Shown here piece by piece: positions 6,986 through 15,600 of a DNA stretch of 44,670 nucleotides. The notes beneath the pieces were generated by a model that did no database searches, was not told the origin of the DNA, and was given only the letters and a program-made list of their open reading frames with translations. Source of the stretch: Muricomes intestini (GTDB lineage Bacteria > Bacillota > Clostridia > Lachnospirales > Lachnospiraceae); NCBI RefSeq assembly GCF_004346165.1, contig NZ_SLZZ01000026.1, positions 1 to 44,670 of the forward strand, written 5' to 3'. Each line of letters begins with the position of its first letter. Within the stretch, counting starts at the first letter, position 1. Both the position numbers and the translations under genes were made by a program.

Positions 6986-7240
6986 TCATTTTCTTCTGTT
7001 TATTGCATTGATAATGGCAAGCAGGATGACTGCTCCCAAAACGGAAACGAGTAGGCTCCATATATTGAAGCCGGTTACTCCGGTACCTCCGAAAATGCCC
7101 ATGATAAAGCCTCCCAGCAAGCCGCCGATAATGCCGACTATTATGTTGGCGAAAGCACCCATCTTCCTATTATTGCCGGTCAGCATACTGGCAATCCAGC
7201 CTGCCAGGGCCCCAATGATAATCCAACTTAGAATGCCCAT
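6986..7240 (-). CDS. GlsB/YeaQ/YmgE family stress-associated membrane protein
   Basis: An 84-residue very hydrophobic protein with three membrane helices. It starts MGILSWIIIGALAGWIAS, has a glycine-rich middle (IIVGIIGGLLGGFIMGIF) and ends in a hydrophobic helix before basic NRRK. This is the classic transglycosylase-associated/GlsB fold, small inner-membrane proteins found with stress regulons in Firmicutes and enterobacteria. It lies 15 bp after csbD on the same strand, with AGGTGA before its ATG, so the two form a stress operon. The molecular role of the family is not established. Confidence 0.9.
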   Translation of the reverse strand: MGILSWIIIGALAGWIASMLTGNNRKMGAFANIIVGIIGGLLGGFIMGIFGGTGVTGFNIWSLLVSVLGAVILLAIINAINRRK

Positions 7241-7255
7241 AAAGGAATCACCTCA

Positions 7256-7501
7256 CTATTTATTATCTTTATTTTTCGCTTTGTCTAGTTTCTGTTCCAA
7301 GGTTTCCAGCAGATCATTTAATTCTGCTGCTGTTTTTTGCTTTATTTCCTTTCCTGTATCGGAAGCTGTTTCAGATAGTTTTGATGCAATCTGTTCTACC
7401 TTTCCTTTCAGCTCCAAAGTCTCAGAGTCTGTGATTTTTCCTGCTGCTTCTTTCAGCCTTCCTTTTACCTGTTCTAGTTTCTTTTCTAAATCATTCGCCA
7501 T
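7256..7501 (-). CDS. CsbD-like general stress protein
   Basis: An 81-residue, highly charged, helical protein opening MANDLEKKLEQVKGRLKEA, then AGKITDSETLELKGKVEQ, which is the CsbD signature (KGK.KE..GK..D...L...GK..Q). The C-terminus is a long amphipathic helix with heptad-like Leu spacing. I chose ATG 7501 because GGAGG sits about 9 nt upstream and the family begins there; the frame is open 16 codons further. It is first in a two-gene operon with the GlsB-type gene. CsbD proteins accumulate in general stress but have no assigned activity. In this clade sigma-B control is not assumed. Confidence 0.88.
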   Translation of the reverse strand: MANDLEKKLEQVKGRLKEAAGKITDSETLELKGKVEQIASKLSETASDTGKEIKQKTAAELNDLLETLEQKLDKAKNKDNK

Positions 7502-7572
7502 AGCGCGGCCTCCTTCATTGTTGTAAAGTTTAGAATTAAAATTTGTCAACTTGATGTGGTTTCATATGTTCT

Positions 7573-7600
7573 ATTATACTATAATTGACAGACTAGTAAA
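7573..7600 (-). promoter_or_regulatory. Promoter of the csbD-glsB operon
   Basis: On the minus strand TTTACT (7600-7595), 16 nt, TATAAT (7578-7573), about 70 bp before the csbD start. Confidence 0.55.
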
Positions 7601-7669
7601 GAAAAAACACAAAAAATATTATGAATTTGATGAAAAACGTTAAGTTTAATGACAAAGAATATCCATAAT

Positions 7670-7698
7670 TTGACACACAAACAAATGGTTGATATAAT
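7670..7698 (+). promoter_or_regulatory. Strong sigma-A promoter of the glycosyltransferase gene
   Basis: TTGACA (7670-7675), 17 nt, TATAAT (7693-7698): both boxes are perfect consensus with ideal spacing. It faces the gene starting at 7788 and leaves a leader of about 80 nt. Confidence 0.85.
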
Positions 7699-7787
7699 AA
7701 AAATTATTAATTAAAATAATAGTATGCAGGAAATAGTGTATATTATTCACTGGTAACAAACAAAGTTTCGGAAAAGGAGTGGGTAAA

Positions 7788-9059
7788 TTGCCAAATGAAG
7801 AAACGATAAAAGTAGGAATTGGATTTGCAACAGGACGGAAAACCTTTCGGAAGGTTTTGAAAACGAATATACTGAGCTGGCGTGAAGGCGGAGTGGCACA
7901 AAATGAGAACATCAGTCTGAACTTGTTTGTAGCTTATGACTTAAAGTATGCTAACACCAAGGTGACAGACTATACCAACATTCCGCAGCGCTTGCTGAAG
8001 GATTTTGACGGTACATATTTTCTGGGAAAAACAACAATGAGCAGTGAAATCCGCAACCTGGTAAGTACGGGGGCTCTATCCCCGGAAGAAGCACAGCTGT
8101 TCTTCCGGGGAGGATATGCGGGGCAGCGAAATATGGTGCTTTATTGGGCCATGAAGAAGCAAATGGATTACCTGTTGTTTCTGGATGATGATGAATATCC
8201 TATGGCAGTTACGAATACCCGTGACTGGGCAGTCTGGAGTGGTCAGCATGTTCTGCGCTCTCATCTCAGATATATGCTGGATACCGGAGCAAACATTACC
8301 AACGGATATCATTGCGGTTACATTTCCCCAATCCCTTCTATTGAATTTAATAATCAATTAACAAAAGAAGATTTTCGGGTTTTTATTGAGGCAATCAGCA
8401 ATGACATTATTAATTGGGAGTCGCTGGAGGCTTTGATGCGCCAGGGCGGTGTCACTTATGCAGAACCGTCGATATTGACGGGCAGAGGGTATGAAGAGAT
8501 TCCTTTGGTCAATCAGTGCAGATTTATTTCGGGTTCTAATCTGTGCATCAACTTAAAAGACAGTACCCGGGTACATCCATTCTACAATCCCCCTGGAGCA
8601 CGGGGGGAGGATACTTTTTTAAGCACCCTGCTGGGAGACAGTAAAGCTCTTAGAATTCCCTGCTATACCTTCCATGACGGATTTGCTGCATATGACCAGC
8701 TAATGGACGGCGTGCTGCCCATTCGCCTCAGACCGGTCTGCACAGATATGGATTTTGTAATTGAGCGTTTTCGGAGGGCCTGTGTAGGCTGGGTTCGCTA
8801 TAAACCGCTGTTACTTTACCTTACACAGCGCGATACATATGAAAGTCAGATTGAAGATATGCGTCTTCAGCTGGCCGCAACACTGCCGAAGATTACTTCT
8901 TATCTGAGGTGTGAAGACTTTATGGATATTTCAAGAGAGTTGGACTGTTACCATCAAAATGTTAAGCTGCATGCCATGCAGTTCCAGAAAACCATTGAAA
9001 CCTGGGGAAAGCTGGTTTCCTGGCTGGAAAGCGAAAGAAAAAGCCCGTTCATGCAGTAA
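7788..9059 (+). CDS. GT-A-like glycosyltransferase, family not recognised
   Basis: A 423-residue soluble protein. The first strand is TIKVGIGFATGR, and RNMVLYWAMKKQMDYLLFLD leads into a DDDEYP motif (Asp133-135) as in GT-A enzymes that bind sugar-nucleotide through a metal. A later GARGEDTFLSTLL supplies the usual catalytic ED motif, followed by YTFHDGF. The last 100 residues are helical and unfamiliar. The start is TTG 7788 with AAGGAG 8 nt upstream; a GTG at 7779 overlaps that site. It is monocistronic, driven by a consensus promoter and closed by a terminator. There are no sugar-biosynthesis or export genes nearby, so donor and acceptor are unknown. Confidence 0.65.
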   Translation: MPNEETIKVGIGFATGRKTFRKVLKTNILSWREGGVAQNENISLNLFVAYDLKYANTKVTDYTNIPQRLLKDFDGTYFLGKTTMSSEIRNLVSTGALSPEEAQLFFRGGYAGQRNMVLYWAMKKQMDYLLFLDDDEYPMAVTNTRDWAVWSGQHVLRSHLRYMLDTGANITNGYHCGYISPIPSIEFNNQLTKEDFRVFIEAISNDIINWESLEALMRQGGVTYAEPSILTGRGYEEIPLVNQCRFISGSNLCINLKDSTRVHPFYNPPGARGEDTFLSTLLGDSKALRIPCYTFHDGFAAYDQLMDGVLPIRLRPVCTDMDFVIERFRRACVGWVRYKPLLLYLTQRDTYESQIEDMRLQLAATLPKITSYLRCEDFMDISRELDCYHQNVKLHAMQFQKTIETWGKLVSWLESERKSPFMQ

Positions 9060-9100
9060 TGACTGTAGTTTGCTGAAAGTCAATGAGACTGCACACTTGT

Positions 9101-9130
9101 GAGAGCCTGGTGAGCCGGACTCTCCTTTTT
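9101..9130 (+). terminator. Terminator of the glycosyltransferase gene
   Basis: Arms GAGAGCCTGG (9101-9110) and CCGGACTCTC (9115-9124) pair with one mismatch and one G-U, and are followed by CTTTTT. Confidence 0.75.
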
Positions 9131-9163
9131 AATGAAATTTCTTATCTCTGCACTCGCATGAGA

Positions 9164-9180
9164 TTAGTTTACCAAACTAA
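9164..9180. promoter_or_regulatory. Candidate upstream MarR operator
   Basis: TTAGTTT-ACC-AAACTAA is a perfect 7-3-7 palindrome about 50 bp upstream of the -35 of the marR-ABC promoter. A further TTAG half-site sits at 9277-9280. The size is typical for MarR-type dimers. Confidence 0.6.
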
Positions 9181-9230
9181 TTAAAATAATGGCAGTATTG
9201 TTAAAAAAATGTGAAAAATAAAAAATAGTG

Positions 9231-9259
9231 TTGACATATTTATATAATACTACTAATAT
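9231..9259 (+). promoter_or_regulatory. sigma-A promoter of the marR-ABC exporter operon
   Basis: TTGACA (9231-9236), 17 nt, TAATAT (9254-9259), upstream of the MarR gene at 9340. Confidence 0.8.
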
Positions 9260-9264
9260 ATCCG

Positions 9265-9276
9265 TTAGACATCTAA
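9265..9276. promoter_or_regulatory. Candidate downstream MarR operator
   Basis: TTAGA-CA-TCTAA is a perfect inverted repeat placed at the expected transcription start of the promoter at 9231-9259, where a bound repressor would block initiation. It shares TTAG/CTAA ends with the palindrome at 9164-9180. Confidence 0.5.
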
Positions 9277-9339
9277 TTAGTTTGCTTTGGCGAAATGCTT
9301 AGAGACTTTGAAATTCAGAGGTTGTGGAAGGAGGAAATA

Positions 9340-9789
9340 ATGGATTGCGATATTAATCGTGTTCCCACTATAGGGCTCATGAGCCGGATTATGCACATGA
9401 GTATGGATAAGGTAAGAATTCTATTTGAGCAGTATGATTTAAAACCAGGTCAGGCTGGGATTCTGTTTATGTTAGATCATAAAGGGCAAATGTCTCAGCG
9501 GGAGATGGCAGCTTTAATGAATGTTACACCGCCATCTATCACTACGGCTATCCAGAAGATGGAGAAGATGGGGTTTATTAAACGCAGATTGGATGACAAG
9601 GATCAGAGAATCATGCGCCTCAGCCTGACGGAAAAGGGGAGAGAGTGCGTCAAGTATACAAAAGAAGTAGCGATGAAAATGGATGAAATCCTGTTCAGAG
9701 ACATGAGCCAGGAGGAGATAATGCTATTTCGCAGGCTGCTCTTACAGGTGGAGGAGAATCTGAAAGTGGCAGGCGGCTCTCCAACATAG
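9340..9789 (+). CDS. MarR-family transcriptional regulator of the ABC exporter
   Basis: A 149-residue MarR protein. The winged helix is at about residues 45-105: MSQREMAALMNVTPPSITTA is the recognition region and RRLDDKDQRIMRLSLTEKG is the wing with the conserved D-x-R signature. Dimerisation helices flank it. I chose ATG 9340 because AAGGAGG lies just upstream; the frame extends 15 codons further without a better site. It is the first gene of an operon with two ABC exporter subunits 38 bp downstream, the standard layout of a drug- or peptide-responsive local repressor. Its likely operators are the palindromes at 9164-9180 and 9265-9276. The ligand is unknown. Confidence 0.92.
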   Translation: MDCDINRVPTIGLMSRIMHMSMDKVRILFEQYDLKPGQAGILFMLDHKGQMSQREMAALMNVTPPSITTAIQKMEKMGFIKRRLDDKDQRIMRLSLTEKGRECVKYTKEVAMKMDEILFRDMSQEEIMLFRRLLLQVEENLKVAGGSPT

Positions 9790-9827
9790 GATATTAGACA
9801 GAATATTAATACAGAAAGGGATATACT

Positions 9828-12242
9828 ATGAAGAATTTATTTAAGTATATTGGGGAGAACTGGAAAGCTATGATTGCGATCCTGGCAGTGCTCATTATAC
9901 AGGCATATTGCGATTTATCGCTTCCCGGCTATACTTCTGACATTGTAAATGTGGGAATTCAGCAGGGAGGCATCGATGAATCAATACCGGATGCGTTGGC
10001 CCGGGAAGATATGGATAAGCTCCTGCTGTTTGTTGAAAGTAAGGATGCTGATATAGTAAAAGATGCATATGAACTGACAGACACAGGTTATGACTATGAT
10101 GGCTCTGTGTATGTTTTGAAAAATAAAGTGGCGGAAGATGAAGATAAAGTTTCCGAATTATCCGATATTCTTGGAAAACCAATGTTGTTTGTGACCGGAA
10201 TTGAGTCCGGAAGTGATATGACGGCGAAGCTGGAAGACTCCATGAAGAAGAATATAAAGACATCTATTACTGAGCAGGCACAGAAAAAGGTGGATGAGGC
10301 TGCAGCCCAGATGACCGATGAGCAGAAAGCTGCCCTGGCGGTAAGCCCCGAACTTGCCAAGAAACAGGCGGAGGCTGAGAAACAAGCCCAGGCTCAGATA
10401 GATGACCAGCTGAAAAAAGTTGACGCTGCGGATATGTATGAGTTATTTGAAATGATTCCCGATGGACAGCGTACGGAAGTGGTAGAGCAGATAGAAGACA
10501 AACTGTCTGATATGCCGGATGCGATGATAGACCAGGCAGCAACTGTATACATTAAGGATGCATATAAGAATCTGAACATGGACACAGATAAGCTGCAGAA
10601 TCACTATCTGCTGTCAACAGGGGGCAAGATGATAAGTCTGGCGCTTCTTGGAATGATTGCCAATATTCTGGTTGGTTTTATGGCATCCCGGGTGGGAGCC
10701 TCTACGGGACGCAGGATGAGGAGCAGAGTATTTAAGAAAGTTGTAGGGTTCTCAAACAATGAATTTGATAAGTTCTCTACAGCATCACTGATTACAAGGA
10801 GTACGAACGATATTCAACAGGTCCAGCTTCTGACGGTTATGCTGCTGCGTATGGTACTGTATGCGCCGATTATGGCTATAGGCGGTATTTATAAGGTGTT
10901 CCATACCAATGTTTCCATGTCATGGATTATCGGGCTTGCGGTTGTGCTAATTTCTCTGGTAGTTATATTTCTCTTTGCAGTGGCAATGCCCAAGTTTAAG
11001 ATATTACAGAATTTAGTAGATAAATTGAATCTGGTAACGAGAGAGATTTTGACGGGCCTTCCGGTTATCCGTGCTTTCTCAACGGAAAAACATGAAGAAG
11101 AGCGTTTTGACACAGCAAATAGAAACCTGACAAGAACCCAGTTGTTTGTAAACCGCGCGATGACTTTTATGATGCCGATTATGATGCTGGTTATGAACGG
11201 AATTGCTGTGTTGATTGTTTGGACAGGAGCACATGGAATCAATGACGGCGAGATGCAGGTTGGAGACATGATGGCGTTTATCCAGTACACCATGCAGATT
11301 ATTTTCAGTTTCCTGATCTTAAGTATGATTTCTGTTATGCTTCCCAGAGCGGCAGTATCAGCAAACCGTATTGAGGAAGTGCTGAAAAGCGAGACAATAA
11401 TCCGTGACCCTGAAACTCATAAAGAATTACCGGAAAAAACGAAAGGAGTTCTCAGGTTTAACCATGTATGTTTCCGCTATCCGGGGGCAAATGAGGATGT
11501 GCTCCACAATATTGATTTTGAGGCGGAGCCGGGTCAGACAACGGCAATTATCGGCAGTACAGGAAGCGGCAAATCAACGCTGGTAAATTTGATTCCCAGA
11601 TTTTATGATGTGACAGAAGGCAGCATCACACTGGATGGAGTTGATATCCGCCATGTAACGCAGCATGATTTGCGCGATAAATTAGGGTATGTCCCGCAAA
11701 AGGGAGTCCTATTTTCCGGAAACGTAGCTTCAAACATTATGTACGGCAACCCACAGGGGAATGAAAGCGAGATGATAGAAGCGGCCGAGATAGCACAGGC
11801 TGTAGAGTTTATCGAAGGGAAACCCAAAAAATACGAAAGCCCAATTTCCCAGGGCGGAAACAATGTATCCGGAGGACAGAAACAGCGCTTATCTATTGCA
11901 AGGGCCATTGCAAAACATCCCGATGTCTTTATTTTCGACGACAGTTTTTCTGCATTGGACTATAAAACAGATATTGCCCTGCGGAAAGCTCTGAAGGAGA
12001 AGACTGCAGATAGCACTGTGTTGATTGTTGCACAGCGTATCAGCACTATTTTGCATGCGGAGCAGATTATTGTTCTGGATGACGGTGAAATTGCCGGAAT
12101 AGGGACACATCAGGAACTACTGAAAAATTGTGGAGTATATCGGCAGATTGCAGAATCTCAGCTTTCAGAAGAGGAAATAAAAGCGGGGATGGAAGATGTC
12201 TGTACAGACCATGCAGGAAAGGGGGACGGCAGCCATGAGTAG
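9828..12242 (+). CDS. ABC exporter subunit with large extracytoplasmic insertion and degenerate ATP site
   Basis: An 804-residue fused permease/ATPase, about 200 residues longer than usual. After the first membrane helix (about 14-34) comes an insertion to about residue 265, rich in Ala, Glu, Lys and Gln and predicted helical, which should lie outside the cell; the remaining membrane helices follow. The ATPase has Walker A GSTGSGKST near 576, a normal signature VSGGQKQR near 680, but Walker B FIFDDSFSALD has Asp where the catalytic Glu belongs, and the H-loop reads VAQRIS with Gln for His. This is the non-catalytic partner of a heterodimeric exporter. It overlaps the next gene by 8 bp. The substrate is unknown; drugs or peptides are family precedents. 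Confidence 0.93.
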   Translation: MKNLFKYIGENWKAMIAILAVLIIQAYCDLSLPGYTSDIVNVGIQQGGIDESIPDALAREDMDKLLLFVESKDADIVKDAYELTDTGYDYDGSVYVLKNKVAEDEDKVSELSDILGKPMLFVTGIESGSDMTAKLEDSMKKNIKTSITEQAQKKVDEAAAQMTDEQKAALAVSPELAKKQAEAEKQAQAQIDDQLKKVDAADMYELFEMIPDGQRTEVVEQIEDKLSDMPDAMIDQAATVYIKDAYKNLNMDTDKLQNHYLLSTGGKMISLALLGMIANILVGFMASRVGASTGRRMRSRVFKKVVGFSNNEFDKFSTASLITRSTNDIQQVQLLTVMLLRMVLYAPIMAIGGIYKVFHTNVSMSWIIGLAVVLISLVVIFLFAVAMPKFKILQNLVDKLNLVTREILTGLPVIRAFSTEKHEEERFDTANRNLTRTQLFVNRAMTFMMPIMMLVMNGIAVLIVWTGAHGINDGEMQVGDMMAFIQYTMQIIFSFLILSMISVMLPRAAVSANRIEEVLKSETIIRDPETHKELPEKTKGVLRFNHVCFRYPGANEDVLHNIDFEAEPGQTTAIIGSTGSGKSTLVNLIPRFYDVTEGSITLDGVDIRHVTQHDLRDKLGYVPQKGVLFSGNVASNIMYGNPQGNESEMIEAAEIAQAVEFIEGKPKKYESPISQGGNNVSGGQKQRLSIARAIAKHPDVFIFDDSFSALDYKTDIALRKALKEKTADSTVLIVAQRISTILHAEQIIVLDDGEIAGIGTHQELLKNCGVYRQIAESQLSEEEIKAGMEDVCTDHAGKGDGSHE

Positions 12243-14079
12243 AGAGACAAAAGCGCCCAAAAGAAGAATGGGCGGTCCTATGGGGCAAATGGCTCCGGGA
12301 GAGAAGGCAAAGGATTTCACCGGGACTTTGAAAAAACTGGTCGCCTACATGGGAAAATACAAAATTCAGTTGATTTTTGTTGTCATATTTGCTATTGGAG
12401 GAACAGTCTTTGATATTGTCGGTCCTAAAATTCTTGGAAAGGCAACAACAGAAATTTTTAATGGTCTGGTGAGCAAAGTATCCGGCGGAGATGGCATGAA
12501 TTTTGGAAAAATCGGACGGATCCTCATTTATACTCTGAGTCTCTATCTTGTCAGCGCCTTATGTTCGTTCGTACAGGGGTATTTGATGACAGGAATATCA
12601 CAAAGGATGACATACCGGCTGAGGAAGGAAATTTCCGAGAAAATCAACAGGATTCCCATGAATTATTTTGATAAAAGGACACATGGTGAAGTGCTTTCAC
12701 GTGTGACAAATGATATTGATACATTGGGACAGAGCCTGAATCAGAGTGCAACGCAGCTGATTACATCCACTACCTCTATCATAGGTGTGTTTGTGATGAT
12801 GCTGACAATCAGCCCACTGATGACAGTTGTGACACTCCTTATCCTTCCTCTTTCCGTAGTGTTTATTTCCGTGGTTATGAAACATTCCCAGAAGTATTTC
12901 CGCGGACAACAGGAATATCTGGGAGAGGTAAACGGTCAGGTGGAAGAAGTCTATGGAGGGCACAGTATCGTCAAGGCCTTTAATAAAGAAAAAGATGTAT
13001 TGGAAGAATTTGAAGAAACGAATAACAAGCTATATGATTCTGCATGGAAATCTCAGTTTATATCCGGTATCATGATGCCTATTATGCAATTTATAGGGAA
13101 CCTTGGGTATGTTGTGGTGGTTATTCTGGGAGGTTATCTTGCAGCTAAGAAAACAATTGAGGTCGGGGACATCCAGTCCTTTACTCAATATGTAAGGAGA
13201 TTCACCCAACCAATTCAGCAGCTGGCACAGGTATCAAACCTGTTGCAGTCCACGGCAGCGGCATCCGAGCGTGTGTTTGAATTCCTGGAAGAAAAGGAAG
13301 AAGACCAGACGGTAGAAAATCCAGTGTCTGTAGAAGGCCTCCAGGGCAATGTAGAATTCGACCATGTGCATTTTGGATACAATGAAGACAAAATCATTAT
13401 CAATGATTTCTCGACAAAGGTGCAGGAAGGCCGGAAGATTGCTATTGTAGGGCCCACAGGAGCCGGAAAAACAACAATGATAAAATTATTGATGCGTTTT
13501 TATGATGTTAATGCCGGAGCCATACTTGTAGACGGACATGATATAAGAGACTTTAACAGGGGGGAACTGCGCCAGATGTTTGGAATGGTGCTTCAGGACA
13601 CATGGTTGTTCCACGGAACCATAAGAGACAATATACGTTATGGAAAACTGGATGCAACAGAGGATGAAATCATTGAGGCAGCAAAGGCAGCCCATGTTCA
13701 CCGCTTTGTCCAGACACTTCCCGGTGGATACGATATGGAATTGAATGAAGAAGCAAACAATATATCTCAGGGCCAGAAGCAGCTGCTGACTATCGCAAGA
13801 GCTATCCTGGCTGATCCGAAGATACTGATACTGGATGAAGCCACAAGTTCTGTAGACACCAGGACTGAAGTACAGATACAGAAAGCCATGGATACTCTGA
13901 TGAAGGGAAGAACTAGCTTTGTAATCGCGCACCGGCTCTCTACCATACGGGATGCCGACCTGATACTTGTTATGAAGGACGGGGATATCGTAGAACAGGG
14001 AAATCATGAAGAACTCATCCGGAAAAACGGATTCTATGCAGAATTGTATAATTCACAGTTTGAGAAAGCGGCAAGCTAA
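12235..14079 (+). CDS. ABC exporter subunit with consensus ATPase residues
   Basis: A 614-residue fused six-helix permease and ATPase, partner of the preceding gene. The N-terminus is a cytoplasmic basic Met/Gly-rich tail (KRRMGGPMGQMAPGEKAKDF). The ATPase has Walker A GPTGAGKTT near 406, Walker B LILDEATSSVD near 530 with the catalytic Glu, and H-loop IAHRLS near 564. Its signature motif is the variant ISQGQKQL. So the pair forms one complete site (this Walker A/B with the partner VSGGQ) and one degenerate site, as in asymmetric exporters such as TM287/288. I chose ATG 12235 (8-bp overlap with the upstream gene, AGGGGG box before it); an earlier in-frame start at 12196 is less likely. Confidence 0.94.
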   Translation: MSRETKAPKRRMGGPMGQMAPGEKAKDFTGTLKKLVAYMGKYKIQLIFVVIFAIGGTVFDIVGPKILGKATTEIFNGLVSKVSGGDGMNFGKIGRILIYTLSLYLVSALCSFVQGYLMTGISQRMTYRLRKEISEKINRIPMNYFDKRTHGEVLSRVTNDIDTLGQSLNQSATQLITSTTSIIGVFVMMLTISPLMTVVTLLILPLSVVFISVVMKHSQKYFRGQQEYLGEVNGQVEEVYGGHSIVKAFNKEKDVLEEFEETNNKLYDSAWKSQFISGIMMPIMQFIGNLGYVVVVILGGYLAAKKTIEVGDIQSFTQYVRRFTQPIQQLAQVSNLLQSTAAASERVFEFLEEKEEDQTVENPVSVEGLQGNVEFDHVHFGYNEDKIIINDFSTKVQEGRKIAIVGPTGAGKTTMIKLLMRFYDVNAGAILVDGHDIRDFNRGELRQMFGMVLQDTWLFHGTIRDNIRYGKLDATEDEIIEAAKAAHVHRFVQTLPGGYDMELNEEANNISQGQKQLLTIARAILADPKILILDEATSSVDTRTEVQIQKAMDTLMKGRTSFVIAHRLSTIRDADLILVMKDGDIVEQGNHEELIRKNGFYAELYNSQFEKAAS

Positions 14080-14156
14080 AGCTTTTGAGTAATATAATGA
14101 TAAAGTAAGAAAGATTATCATATATATATTATTGATATTTATTTACGGAGTTAAAT

Positions 14157-15500
14157 ATGGGATCATTCTTACAAATTATAAAATCAGTTACTGGGTACTT
14201 ATGGGGATTTCCGATGTTGGTAATTCTTCTGGGTACCCATTTATATTTTACTATCCGGCTTGGTTTTATCCAACGAAGGATTCCTAAAGGAATCCGACTC
14301 AGCCTTTCGAAAAAAGAACTGGGGGACAATGGTATTTCACCTTTTTCGGCCCTGGCCACGGCGTTGGCTGCAACTATAGGGACCGGGAATATTATAGGCA
14401 TTTCAGCGGCGATAGCAATCGGAGGCCCGGGAGCGGTGTTCTGGTGCTGGATGACAGGGGTACTTGGCATCGCAACCTGCTATGCGGAATGTTTTTTGTC
14501 TGCAAAATATAAAGTGAAGGGTACGGATGGTTCTTATACGGGCGGACCTATGTATGTTATGGAAAAGGTGCTCCATCAAAAAAGTGCGGCAGTGATATTT
14601 GCAGTGAGTACTATTCTCGCATCCCTGGGAATGGGCAGCAGTGTCCAGGCTCATTCTATACGTGCGGCAGTTCAGGTGCAGTATCCGGCATCTTCTTCCA
14701 TAATCGGAATTGTGGCGGCATTTCTGGTGGGGGCTGTAATACTTGGAGGGGCAAAGCAAATTTCTAAGGTGTGTACATATCTGGTTCCGCTCATGAGCCT
14801 TTTTTACTTTGGGGGCTGCCTGCTTTTGATCTGGATAAATAGAGCTTATCTTGGAGCGACGTTTGCAGTCATTGTACGTTCTGCTTTTACTTCAAAATCG
14901 GTTGTCGGCGGACTTGCAGGAACTGCTGTGATGGTGGGAATGCGGACGGGAATTTCGAAGGGACTTTTTACGAATGAGGCGGGCTTGGGCTCTATCCCTA
15001 TGACTGCAGCCGCTTCCAGAATAGAATCTCCGGTGAAGCAGGGATTGATTTCCATGACAGGCCCCTTCTGGGACACTGTTGTAATGTGTGCGATTACCGG
15101 GATTGCCATTGTAAGCAGTATGCTTCGGGAACCGGAGATGTATGCAAAAGCAGCGGACGATCAGCTCTGTTTTCTGGCTTTCGCCGGACTGCCTGTGAAC
15201 GGAAGCCTGCTGTTATCCATATCACTGGTGCTTTTCGCATATGCATCTATTATAGGGTGGAGCTATTACGGGGAATGTGCGGCACAGTATCTCTGGGGAA
15301 AAGAAAAAATCCTTCCATATAGGATTGCATACATAGCAGCGGTATACTTTGGAGCAGTCATGTCACTGGATGCTGTCTGGACAGTGTCGGACTTGTTCAA
15401 CGCCCTTATGGCACTGCCTAACATACTGTGTATTTGGATGCTCAGAAAAGTGATTATACGAGAGACAAGGAGAGGAATAGAAACAAAAATCAAATGCTGA
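14157..15500 (+). CDS. AGCS-family sodium:alanine/glycine symporter
   Basis: A 447-residue transporter with about ten membrane helices. It carries the AGCS hallmarks: ATIGTGNIIGISAAIAIGG near residue 70, the conserved block MRTGISKGLFTNEAGLGSIP near 265, and the acidic FWCWMTG helix. This family imports alanine, glycine or related small amino acids with sodium. Length is typical. A GGAG box lies a few bases before the ATG and the gene stands alone, with no clear terminator after it. Substrate choice between alanine, glycine and other amino acids cannot be read from the sequence. Confidence 0.92.
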   Translation: MGSFLQIIKSVTGYLWGFPMLVILLGTHLYFTIRLGFIQRRIPKGIRLSLSKKELGDNGISPFSALATALAATIGTGNIIGISAAIAIGGPGAVFWCWMTGVLGIATCYAECFLSAKYKVKGTDGSYTGGPMYVMEKVLHQKSAAVIFAVSTILASLGMGSSVQAHSIRAAVQVQYPASSSIIGIVAAFLVGAVILGGAKQISKVCTYLVPLMSLFYFGGCLLLIWINRAYLGATFAVIVRSAFTSKSVVGGLAGTAVMVGMRTGISKGLFTNEAGLGSIPMTAAASRIESPVKQGLISMTGPFWDTVVMCAITGIAIVSSMLREPEMYAKAADDQLCFLAFAGLPVNGSLLLSISLVLFAYASIIGWSYYGECAAQYLWGKEKILPYRIAYIAAVYFGAVMSLDAVWTVSDLFNALMALPNILCIWMLRKVIIRETRRGIETKIKC

Positions 15501-15526
15501 AAATATATTCAAGAAAGCTTTTCGGA

Positions 15527-15556
15527 TTTACAAAAAGAGTTCCTGTGTGCTAGAAT
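15527..15556 (+). promoter_or_regulatory. Promoter of the moa operon
   Basis: TTTACA (15527-15532), 18 nt, TAGAAT (15551-15556). The predicted start near 15563 abuts the ModE-like palindrome at 15567-15584. Confidence 0.6.
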
Positions 15557-15566
15557 AAGAGAGCAA

Positions 15567-15584
15567 GTTATATTGACATATAAC
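15567..15584. promoter_or_regulatory. ModE-like operator before moaC
   Basis: GTTATAT-TGAC-ATATAAC is a perfect 7-4-7 palindrome, which can also be read as GTTATA-N6-TATAAC. ModE boxes in other bacteria have TATAT-type half-sites with a short spacer. It lies immediately downstream of the predicted transcription start and 17 bp before the moaC start, a roadblock position. No ModE gene is in the window, so the regulator is inferred. Confidence 0.55.
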
Positions 15585-15600
15585 AAGGGGGAAGTCATTT

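Noticed and set aside
7008-7526. 172-codon plus-strand reading frame
   Set aside because: It is antisense to the GlsB and CsbD genes, both of which have clear family motifs and ribosome sites.
15574-15584. TTGACA inside the moa palindrome as a -35 box
   Set aside because: A matching -10 would fall onto the moaC start codon; the promoter at 15527-15556 fits better.
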